Part shown: positions 1 through 5,130 of the stretch, piece after piece | Position numbering within the stretch: the first letter of the stretch is position 1 | How the letters are laid out: every line of letters begins with the position of its first letter | NCBI GenBank assembly: GCA_903859795.1 | Contig: CAIOOC010000031.1 | Coordinates: 1 to 7,182, forward strand | Source of the DNA: an uncultured Bacteroidia bacterium | GTDB lineage: Bacteria > Bacteroidota > Bacteroidia > Bacteroidales > Prolixibacteraceae | DNA: 7,182 nucleotides | Direction: 5' to 3' | The notes under the pieces: model-generated | What the model was told of the DNA's origin: nothing | Databases searched by the model: none | What the model saw: the letters and a program-made list of their open reading frames with translations, nothing else | Translations under genes and position numbers: made by a program

Positions 1-122
1 ATGAAAGCGAACAATTCACCAAGGAGCTTTTTTATGAAATACTTATAAAAAAATTTCCTAACTTTGCACTCCGTTTATCGGAAGTAAAAACAAACCCTGT
101 ATTGTATCTTTGTGAGCAATAA
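1..122 (+). CDS. Nif3-like dinuclear metal centre protein, C-terminal end only (5' part outside window)
   Basis: An open frame enters from the left edge (first full codon at 3) and stops at TAA 120-122. The 39 visible residues begin ESEQFTKELFYEI and continue with KKFPNFALRLSEVKTNP. From memory this matches the extreme C terminus of Bacteroidota Nif3/YbgI-family proteins (often named GTP cyclohydrolase I type 2-like), where a glutamate close to the end, in an H/Y-x-E-type motif, helps bind the two metal ions. The next gene starts 20 bases downstream on the same strand, and in Bacteroidota this family commonly sits directly before the coiled-coil zinc-ribbon gene found here. Those two facts support the call. 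The biochemical role of the family is poorly settled, and only the tail is visible, so function beyond family membership is not claimed. Confidence 0.75.
   Translation, partial: ESEQFTKELFYEILIKKFPNFALRLSEVKTNPVLYLCEQ
105..112 (+). promoter_or_regulatory. Putative -7 promoter box of the zinc-ribbon gene
   Basis: TATCTTTG matches the Bacteroidota -7 consensus TAnnTTTG exactly. It lies within the last codons of the Nif3-like gene, 30 bases before the ATG at 143, which would leave a leader of about 25 bases. No TTTG-like -33 element is visible 19-21 bases upstream, so this is a half-match. The downstream gene may also be read through from the Nif3-like gene. Confidence 0.4.
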
Positions 123-142
123 AAAATTGTAAATATCAGATT

Positions 143-931
143 ATGCCAGTAAATAGTATCAAGTCAACTGAAGGAAAAGAGGTTTCTATCCAGGAGAAGC
201 TTAAAATGCTCTATGAGCTTCAAACTGTTGCATCAGAGATCGATAAGATTAACACTTTGCGCGGTGAATTACCACTTGAGGTCCAGGATCTGGAGGACGA
301 GATTGTCGGATTAAAGACGCGTCTGGCTAACTTCAGCGAAGAGCTCAAAAGCCTGAATGTCGCCATTGGAAACAAAAAAACTGAGATAAAAGATTCGAAA
401 GCCAAGATCGAAAAATATAAAGAGCAGCAGGAAAACGTTCGTAATAATCGTGAGTTTGACTCCCTTTCCAAAGAAATCGAGTTTCAGACTCTGGAAATCG
501 AGCTTTCCGAAAAGAAAATCCGTGAGTTCACAATTGAAATAAAAAGTAAAACAGAAGCTTCTGAAGCCTCTGAAAAGCTATTTAAAGAACGTGAGGAGGA
601 CCTGATCAGGAAGAAAAAAGAGTTACAGGAGATTACCGCAGAAACTGCTGTTGAGGAGGAAAAATTAAAGAGCAAGGTAACCAAGATTGAGAGCCTGATT
701 GAAGATCGTCTGGTTATGGCATTTAACAGAATAAGGAAAAACGCCCGTAACGGTCTTTCAGTTGTAACTGTTCAACGAGATGCCTGTGGCGGATGTTTTA
801 ATAAAATACCACCACAACGTCAATTGGATATCGCTTCAAGGAAGAAAATTATTGTTTGCGAATATTGTGGTAGAATCCTTGTTGATAAGGATATTGCTAC
901 TCCAATTGAAGAAACGGATCATCCTGTTTAA
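143..931 (+). CDS. Coiled-coil C4 zinc-ribbon protein (zf-RING_7 / CdsZ-like family)
   Basis: This 262-residue protein has two parts. Residues about 15-195 are rich in E, K, L and I with heptad-like spacing and should form a long antiparallel coiled-coil hairpin. They include the family-typical stretch NNREFDSLSKEIE (101-113). Residues 215-242 form a C4 zinc ribbon: C215-G-G-C218, then 20 residues later C239-E-Y-C242-G-R. This is the architecture of the PF02591 family, which includes the chlamydial CdsZ/CT398 protein. In Chlamydia that protein binds sigma-54 and secretion components, but no such role is established in Bacteroidota. A nucleic-acid or protein scaffold role is inference. The ATG at 143 is the first start after the upstream stop. 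There is no clear ribosome-binding site, as is usual in this phylum. The gene follows the Nif3-like gene by 20 bases and ends before a strong terminator, so the two probably form a short operon. Confidence 0.9.
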   Translation: MPVNSIKSTEGKEVSIQEKLKMLYELQTVASEIDKINTLRGELPLEVQDLEDEIVGLKTRLANFSEELKSLNVAIGNKKTEIKDSKAKIEKYKEQQENVRNNREFDSLSKEIEFQTLEIELSEKKIREFTIEIKSKTEASEASEKLFKEREEDLIRKKKELQEITAETAVEEEKLKSKVTKIESLIEDRLVMAFNRIRKNARNGLSVVTVQRDACGGCFNKIPPQRQLDIASRKKIIVCEYCGRILVDKDIATPIEETDHPV

Positions 932-962
932 CCAGGAAATAACTCCATTAAAATATTTTGAG

Positions 963-989
963 ACCTGCTGTAATCCGGCAGGTTTTTTT
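963..989 (+). terminator. Rho-independent terminator
   Basis: ACCTGCTG (963-970) pairs with CGGCAGGT (976-983) around the five-base loop TAATC, giving an 8-base-pair stem with one G-T wobble. A run of seven T follows (983-989). It sits 32 bases after the zinc-ribbon stop codon and closes the Nif3-like/zinc-ribbon unit. This is the clearest intrinsic terminator in the window. Confidence 0.93.
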
Positions 990-1035
990 GTGCCCCGTTC
1001 ACATATATGCAAGCATCCAATGGATTTAATGATGC

Positions 1036-1166
1036 GGCTGGCAACTGGCTGCTGCCAACTTGCAGTATTTTTGGCAATTATCCCTCTGTTTCAATACCAG
1101 GTATTGGGGTCAGTCAGGACTCTAGTGATTGTCATGCCGGCAGCCAGCTGCCCATAGCCAGCTGCC
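1036..1166. repeat. Imperfect GGCAGCTGGC-type intergenic repeats
   Basis: AGCCAGCTGCC occurs twice exactly, at 1142-1152 and 1156-1166. GGCAACTGGCTGC (1040-1052) is the inverted counterpart of GCAGCCAGCTGCC (1140-1152), with 12 of 13 positions matching. The segments could pair as a long hairpin around an 87-base loop. The GC-rich CTGGC/GCCAG wording contrasts with the AT-rich flanks. From memory such patches recur between genes in some Bacteroidota genomes. Copies elsewhere in this genome cannot be seen from the window. No gene is supported here. Confidence 0.5.
1092..1106. repeat. 15-base odd palindrome CAATACC-A-GGTATTG
   Basis: Two perfect 7-base arms flank a single central A. The one-base centre is too tight for an RNA hairpin, so if functional it is more likely a dimeric protein-binding site on DNA. 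It lies about 225 bases before ssb and more than 100 bases after the terminator. No partner regulator is encoded in the window, so the role is unknown. Confidence 0.35.
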
Positions 1167-1181
1167 AAAAAATCATATTAA

Positions 1182-1194
1182 GCTAATAATTAGC
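1182..1194. repeat. 13-base odd palindrome GCTAAT-A-ATTAGC
   Basis: Six-base perfect arms flank a single A, just before the phased AT-rich stretch upstream of ssb. The size and symmetry are operator-like, but short AT-rich palindromes arise readily by chance. It is noted as a site of unknown meaning. Confidence 0.25.
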
Positions 1195-1199
1195 ATTAT

Positions 1200-1268
1200 A
1201 TCCGTATTTAATCGTTTATAATCGAGTATTATCGACTTTAAACGGAAATAACCGTTTAATATACGGAT
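1200..1268. repeat. AT-rich 10-base-periodic array within a large imperfect dyad, upstream of ssb
   Basis: Six consecutive decamers starting at 1201 each carry CG at their third and fourth positions (CG at 1203, 1213, 1223, 1233, 1243, 1253), and another CG follows at 1264. ATCG starts three decamers in a row (1211, 1221, 1231). The ends form a perfect 8-base inverted repeat, ATCCGTAT (1200-1207) with ATACGGAT (1261-1268). Allowing one gap and mismatches, the arms continue inward as TTAAnCGnTTAT. A second perfect dyad, TTAAACGG (1238-1245) with CCGTTTAA (1252-1259), has a 6-base loop. The region ends 63 bases before the ssb start. A helically phased regulatory region or a degenerate tandem repeat are both possible. 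The periodicity is directly visible; any function is inference. Confidence 0.5.
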
Positions 1269-1275
1269 GTAATGA

Positions 1276-1307
1276 TTGTGCTGGTTTACCTTTAACTGAT
1301 ATTTTTT
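1276..1307 (+). promoter_or_regulatory. Weak candidate ssb promoter
   Basis: TTG (1276-1278) is followed after 21 bases by TATTTTTT (1300-1307), a 7-of-8 match to TAnnTTTG. A start about 6 bases downstream would leave a leader of roughly 20 bases before the ATG at 1332. A second near-match, TACCTTTA (1287-1294), lacks a suitably spaced -33 element. Neither is a full match, so this is tentative. Confidence 0.25.
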
Positions 1308-1331
1308 TTATTCACCTAAAAGATTAAAAAC

Positions 1332-1676
1332 ATGAATGCTTTAAGAAACAGTGTAAGGCTGATTGGTCATTTGGGAGATGATCCTAAGATTAAAAAGTTT
1401 GAAGGGGAAAAATCAGTTGCAAATTTCACCATTGCAACAAACGAAAACTTTCGGGATCATGCCGGAAACAAAAAAACTGAAACTACGTGGCACAAACTGG
1501 TCGCTTGGGGAAAACAGGCAGAACTCGCAGAAAAATACCTTAAAAAAGGGAGTGAAGTGGCGATCGAGGGAAAACTGACAAACCACTCGTACGAAGATAA
1601 AAATAAAGAAACCCACTTTATTACCGAAATCGTGGTCAATGATATCCTGCTTCTCGATAAAAAGGAAACAAATTGA
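1332..1676 (+). CDS. ssb: Single-stranded DNA-binding protein, short form without acidic tail
   Basis: This 114-residue protein is a single OB fold of the bacterial SSB family. The N terminus NSVRLIGHLGDDPKIK (6-21) matches the first strand and turn. VANFTIATNE (29-38) and the block TTWHKLVAWGKQAELAEKYLKKG (51-73) are signature segments, with aromatic residues W53 and W59 in positions typical for base stacking. EVAIEGKL follows, and VNDILLL (102-108) is the last strand. SSB coats single-stranded DNA in replication and repair, usually as a tetramer. The chain stops at KKETN straight after the OB fold. The flexible linker and the acidic DxxPF-type tip that recruit partner enzymes in full-length SSBs are absent, and the TGA at 1674 leaves no room for them. 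It may be a second SSB of the kind found beside a full-length copy in many Bacteroidota; the window cannot show that. The gene stands alone, convergent with tex. Confidence 0.92.
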   Translation: MNALRNSVRLIGHLGDDPKIKKFEGEKSVANFTIATNENFRDHAGNKKTETTWHKLVAWGKQAELAEKYLKKGSEVAIEGKLTNHSYEDKNKETHFITEIVVNDILLLDKKETN

Positions 1677-1689
1677 ACCTTCCATTTCT

Positions 1690-1732
1690 ATATCAGGGTG
1701 ACTGATGATGTCCGGATCAGTCAGCCTGATAT
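1690..1732. terminator. Large inverted repeat between convergent ssb and tex, possible bidirectional terminator
   Basis: ATATCAGGGTGACTGAT (1690-1706) pairs with ATCAGTCAGCCTGATAT (1716-1732) at 16 of 17 positions, with one internal G-G mismatch and a 9-base loop. It starts 14 bases after the ssb stop and lies about 57 bases beyond the tex stop on the other strand. Neither strand has a T run after the stem, so it is not a classical intrinsic terminator. It could stop transcription weakly from both sides or protect mRNA 3' ends. The arm length makes chance unlikely. Confidence 0.5.
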
Positions 1733-1780
1733 GTAGCAACTGATGATTTGCCTGAAAGAAATATCCGGATGCTTATAAAT

Positions 1781-1797
1781 CCGAATAAACTATTCGG
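1781..1797 (-). terminator. Hairpin spanning the tex stop codon
   Basis: Read on the minus strand, CCGAATA-GTT-TATTCGG forms a perfect 7-base-pair stem with a 3-base loop. The tex stop codon TAG starts inside the stem and runs into the loop. The following bases, ATTTATAAG, are only partly T-rich, so this is a weak candidate for the tex terminator. It may act together with the larger inverted repeat further on. Confidence 0.35.
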
Positions 1798-3922
1798 CCT
1801 GTTTCATCGAAAAGGCAATCCTTTTACGGAGAATATCCACCTCAAGAACCTTTACTTTTACGTGCTGATGCAGTTTAACAACTTCAGCCGGGTCACTTAT
1901 ATACTTATTGGCAAGCTCACTGATATGTACAAGCCCATCCTGCTTTACTCCAACATCGACAAAGGCACCGAACCGAGTGATGTTTGTTACAATTCCGGGT
2001 AATACCATACCAACATGCAAATCTTTCATTGAAAAGACCCCGTCAGCAAACTCAAAAACCTTGATTCCCGAGCGGGGATCGAGGCCGGGCTTGGCAAGCT
2101 CCGAAAGGATGTCATTTAGTGTTGGAAGGCCTACCTCTGCATTCACATATTTCTCTGCTGCGACCTCTGAACGGAGGTTCTCAAGTCCGATAAGCTCCTC
2201 GACTTTACATTTCCGGTCTGCAGCAATCTTTCCTACCAGGTTATAACGCTCTGGATGAACAGCTGAATTATCAAGAGGATTTAATCCTCCCGAAATCCGC
2301 AGAAAACCTGCACTTTGTTCAAAAGCCTTTGGACCCATTCTGGGAACTTTCTTAAGTTCGGTCCGTGAACTGAAAGGCCCGTTCTCTTTTCTGAAATCTA
2401 CGATATTCTTGGCGAGTAATGGTCCTAATCCCGACACAAAATTAAGCAAATGACTGCTGGCAGTATTAACGTTAACCCCAACCAGGTTCACGCACGATTC
2501 TACTACAGTATCGAGTCCCTTTTGAAGTAATTTCTGATCCACGTCGTGCTGGTACTGACCTACTCCAATTGATTTAGCTTCGATCTTGACGAGTTCGGCT
2601 AAAGGGTCCATTAACCTGCGGCCTATCGATACCGCTCCGCGAACAGTGACATCAAATTGCGGGAATTCATCACGGGCCACTTTTGAGGCAGAATATATGG
2701 AAGCCCCATCCTCGCTTACCATAAACACCTGAATCGGCCTGTCGAATGCAATCTTTTTGATAAATGCCTCTGTCTCCCTGCTGGCTGTCCCGTCGCCAAT
2801 TGCGATGGCATCAATCTTATAGGTACTCACAAGAGCCGAAACCTTTCGTATCGACTGACTTACCTCCGACTGTGGCTGATGAGGATATATCGTCTCGTTA
2901 TGCAGCAGGTTACCCTGGGCATCGAGACAGACTAATTTACATCCGCTTTTATAACCGGGATCAAGTGCGAGTACTCTCTTTTGTCCCAAAGGTGCTGCAA
3001 GGAGCAATTGCCGGAGATTCTCGGCAAAAACCCTGATCGCCTCGCCATCTGCCTGACTTTTTGACATTCCGAAGAATTCGGTTTCGATTGCGGGAGAGAG
3101 TAATCTTTTATAACTGTCTTTTATAGCCAAAGCGACCTGTAGTCCACTTTCATTGCTGCTTTTTAGGAAATAATTCCCCAATGCAGTAATGGTTTTCTCT
3201 TCATCCGGAGCGATTCCCAATTTAAGAAATCCCTCCTTTTCTCCACGGCGCATTGCCAGCAACCTGTGGGAGGGACATCGTTTCAGAGGTTCATATGAAT
3301 CAAAATAGTCACGGTATTTTATCCCTTCATCTTCTTTTCCTTTCACGACACGTGAAGAGATAACGCCTTCGCGAGAGAAGAGATTACGGACAATATTGCG
3401 GGCCCTCAGATCCTCATTTATCCATTCGGCTATAATATCCCGTGCACCGGCAAGTGCTTCACCAACCTCACCTACTGCATCGTTAAGAAACTGAAGCGCA
3501 CGGTTCTCAGGATCGGTTTCATATTGTTTGAAAATTAGTTTCGCGAGTGGCTCAAGCCCTTTCTCATGTGCAACGGTTGCCCGTGTGCGTCGTTTGGGTT
3601 TATATGGCAGGTAGATATCCTCAAGTTCATTCAGATCATAGCATTGTTCAATCTTTGACTTTAATTCGGGGGTAAGAAGCTCCTGTTCAGCAATGGTTTT
3701 TAAAATTGTCTCTTTGCGCTTGTCAAGTTCATCGAGTTGTTCTTTTAGATCTTTAATATTTCCAATTGCAACCTCGTCAAGACTTCCCGTCATCTCTTTC
3801 CGATAGCGTGAGATAAACGGAACTGTCGCTCCCTCATCAAGCAAGGTTATTGTATTGGCTATTTGCCTGATGTTGATGCCGAGCCGTTCGGCAATCAACT
3901 GGTGGTTTTTCTGAATTGTCAT
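1790..3922 (-). CDS. tex: Tex-family RNA-binding transcription accessory protein
   Basis: The 710-residue length fits complete Tex proteins. The N-terminal helical part has the family hallmark DEGATVPFISRYRKEMTGSL (29-48). DLNELEDIYLPYKPKRRTRA (96-115) follows. A YqgF/RuvC-like domain covers about 325-450, with LALDPGYKSGCK (328-339), GDGTASRETE (377-386) and EDGASIYSASKVARDEFP (404-421). GVGQYQHDVDQ (453-463) leads into a helix-hairpin-helix region (about 480-545) with VNVNTASSHLL and FSSRTELKKVPRMGPKAFEQ. An S1 RNA-binding domain forms the C terminus (about 637-707), with GAFVDVGVKQDGLVHISEL. Tex proteins bind nucleic acid and influence transcription or translation; the exact mechanism is unsettled. 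The ATG at 3922 is needed to keep the conserved N-terminal helix. The gene is transcribed alone, divergent from the AI-2E-family gene and convergent with ssb. Confidence 0.96.
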   Translation of the reverse strand: MTIQKNHQLIAERLGINIRQIANTITLLDEGATVPFISRYRKEMTGSLDEVAIGNIKDLKEQLDELDKRKETILKTIAEQELLTPELKSKIEQCYDLNELEDIYLPYKPKRRTRATVAHEKGLEPLAKLIFKQYETDPENRALQFLNDAVGEVGEALAGARDIIAEWINEDLRARNIVRNLFSREGVISSRVVKGKEDEGIKYRDYFDSYEPLKRCPSHRLLAMRRGEKEGFLKLGIAPDEEKTITALGNYFLKSSNESGLQVALAIKDSYKRLLSPAIETEFFGMSKSQADGEAIRVFAENLRQLLLAAPLGQKRVLALDPGYKSGCKLVCLDAQGNLLHNETIYPHQPQSEVSQSIRKVSALVSTYKIDAIAIGDGTASRETEAFIKKIAFDRPIQVFMVSEDGASIYSASKVARDEFPQFDVTVRGAVSIGRRLMDPLAELVKIEAKSIGVGQYQHDVDQKLLQKGLDTVVESCVNLVGVNVNTASSHLLNFVSGLGPLLAKNIVDFRKENGPFSSRTELKKVPRMGPKAFEQSAGFLRISGGLNPLDNSAVHPERYNLVGKIAADRKCKVEELIGLENLRSEVAAEKYVNAEVGLPTLNDILSELAKPGLDPRSGIKVFEFADGVFSMKDLHVGMVLPGIVTNITRFGAFVDVGVKQDGLVHISELANKYISDPAEVVKLHQHVKVKVLEVDILRKRIAFSMKQAE

Positions 3923-3927
3923 AACCG

Positions 3928-3959
3928 CAAATTTAACAAGATCGGGATACGCTGGTAAA
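3928..3959 (-). promoter_or_regulatory. tex promoter, very close to the start codon
   Basis: On the minus strand TTTA (3959-3956) is followed by 20 bases and then TAAATTTG (3935-3928), an exact TAnnTTTG -7 box with correct spacing and a 3-of-4 -33 element. Only five bases separate the box from the tex ATG. Initiation at the usual distance would therefore start the mRNA at, or one to two bases before, the ATG, giving a leaderless or nearly leaderless message. Confidence 0.5.
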
Positions 3960-3979
3960 TTTTATCTGAAAAAATTGTA

Positions 3980-3987
3980 TATGTTTG
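3980..3987 (+). promoter_or_regulatory. -7 promoter box of the AI-2E-family gene
   Basis: TATGTTTG is an exact match to TAnnTTTG, 21 bases before the ATG at 4009. It gives an expected leader of about 15-18 bases. No good -33 TTTG is seen at 19-21 bases upstream. The box overlaps a possible TTG start at 3985-3987, which argues that translation begins at 4009 instead. The box is arranged back to back with the tex promoter in an 86-base gap. Confidence 0.5.
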
Positions 3988-4008
3988 ATAAAACTAATTA
4001 TCTCTGTC

Positions 4009-5130
4009 ATGGATCAACGGGTTAAAAACATCATCGTCGCATTGGCTTTAGTGCTTTTTGGATTTCTGGTGTATTACTTCAGCTACATCGTTACGTATAT
4101 CCTTATTGCTGCAGTATTGGACCTGATTGGACGTCCTGTAGCCAGAAGATTTCGGAAAATCAAGGTAGGAAAATTTCAAATGGGCAATTCTGGGGCCGCA
4201 TTCCTTACATTACTCACTCTTTGGCTGGGACTTATCTGCTTTTTCGGATTCCTTATTCCCCTTGTCGTTTCAGAGGTAAACCAGCTGTCTTCAATCAATA
4301 TGCAGGATGTAATCACCTATATGAATACTGCGATGGGACAGTTAAAGATAAGCTTTCCCCAAATTGCTTCAACTATCCCGCAGGGGGGAACTGTTGAGAC
4401 CTATCTTGAGACACAACTTAAAGGTTTTCTGAATGTTGATGAGGTCAGCCGCCTTTTTGGGTCGGTCGCTAATGTGCTGGGAAACATCTTTCTTATGATC
4501 TTCTCCGTTTCCTTTATCCTCTACTTCTTTCTTAAGGAGGAAGATCTGTTCCGGAACTGGATTCTGGTACTTTCGCCTGAAAAATTTGAGGAACGTGTTT
4601 CAACGGTTATGGACAAGATCGGTAATTTGCTCAAAAGATACATGATCGGTATATTGCTTCAGATTTTGGGAGTTATGATTCTGGATATTCTTGGCTTTAC
4701 TATTGTAGGTCTGGGTTTCGGACATGCTGTTGTAGTGGGTGTTTTTGCCGGTATCCTCAATGTTATTCCTTATATCGGTCCCTGGATTGCCGCTATTTTT
4801 GGACTTGTAGTTGCAGTGGCCAATAATCTAAATTCCAGCTTCACAGCTGTCACATTTCCGCTGATGTGCTGGGTCGTTGTCGTAGTGATGGTTGTCCAAT
4901 TTATCGACAGTATGGTTTTTCAGACGATTATCTATTCAAAAAGTGTAAAGGCACATGCTCTTGAAATCTTTTTTGTCATTCTGATGGCAGGTGGGATTGC
5001 AGGTATTCCGGGGATGATCCTGGCAATTCCTGTTTATACGGTACTCAGGGTTATCGCAGGGGAGTTTCTTTCAGAATTTAAGATCGTTCAGCAACTTACG
5101 CCAAAAGAAAAAGGGAGTAAATCGCTTTAA
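4009..5130 (+). CDS. AI-2E family transporter (PF01594-type membrane protein)
   Basis: This 373-residue polytopic membrane protein has hydrophobic segments at about 6-38, 62-87, 152-175, 211-235, 238-270, 280-305 and 317-350. A polar extracytoplasmic-type region lies at about 88-150. Family hallmarks are visible: the conserved LNVIPYIGPWIAAI (250-263) and the C-terminal block KSVKAHALEIFFVILMAGG (311-329) followed by GIPGMILAIPVYTVLR. The family is named after E. coli TqsA, which affects autoinducer-2 export. Other members act as Na+/H+ antiporters or are unassigned, so the substrate here is unknown, and no quorum-sensing gene is nearby. I start at ATG 4009 rather than an in-frame TTG at 3985, because a perfect promoter box covers that TTG and the protein from 4009 begins with the usual short polar MDQRVKN before the first helix. 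The 3' end overlaps the convergent tRNA nucleotidyltransferase gene by 4 bases. Confidence 0.9.
   Translation: MDQRVKNIIVALALVLFGFLVYYFSYIVTYILIAAVLDLIGRPVARRFRKIKVGKFQMGNSGAAFLTLLTLWLGLICFFGFLIPLVVSEVNQLSSINMQDVITYMNTAMGQLKISFPQIASTIPQGGTVETYLETQLKGFLNVDEVSRLFGSVANVLGNIFLMIFSVSFILYFFLKEEDLFRNWILVLSPEKFEERVSTVMDKIGNLLKRYMIGILLQILGVMILDILGFTIVGLGFGHAVVVGVFAGILNVIPYIGPWIAAIFGLVVAVANNLNSSFTAVTFPLMCWVVVVVMVVQFIDSMVFQTIIYSKSVKAHALEIFFVILMAGGIAGIPGMILAIPVYTVLRVIAGEFLSEFKIVQQLTPKEKGSKSL

Noticed and set aside
59..66. TAACTTTG inside the Nif3-like coding region as a further promoter
   Set aside because: It matches the -7 consensus but has no -33 element and lies inside a gene. TATCTTTG at 105-112 is better placed for the downstream gene.
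780..1157. A 125-codon plus-strand open frame that overlaps the end of the zinc-ribbon gene and runs through the terminator
   Set aside because: It is out of frame with a well-supported gene, crosses a strong terminator, and its C-terminal part is encoded by the intergenic repeats. An inner start at 1020 would give a 45-residue hydrophobic peptide, but there is no promoter or family resemblance to support it.
1200..1268. CRISPR array or iteron-type plasmid origin
   Set aside because: The units are only 10 bases, degenerate and without spacers. No cas or replication initiator gene is present, and the neighbours are chromosomal housekeeping genes.
1748..2002. Plus-strand 84-codon frame antisense to the 3' end of tex
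   Set aside because: It lies opposite strongly conserved S1-domain coding sequence and has no recognisable protein features.
1908..3036. Plus-strand frames opposite tex
   Set aside because: They are antisense shadows of a conserved gene, with low-complexity composition and no domain.
4009..5130. Quorum-sensing (autoinducer-2) locus
   Set aside because: The family name alone is not evidence. No luxS or lsr-type gene is in the window, and many family members have other substrates.
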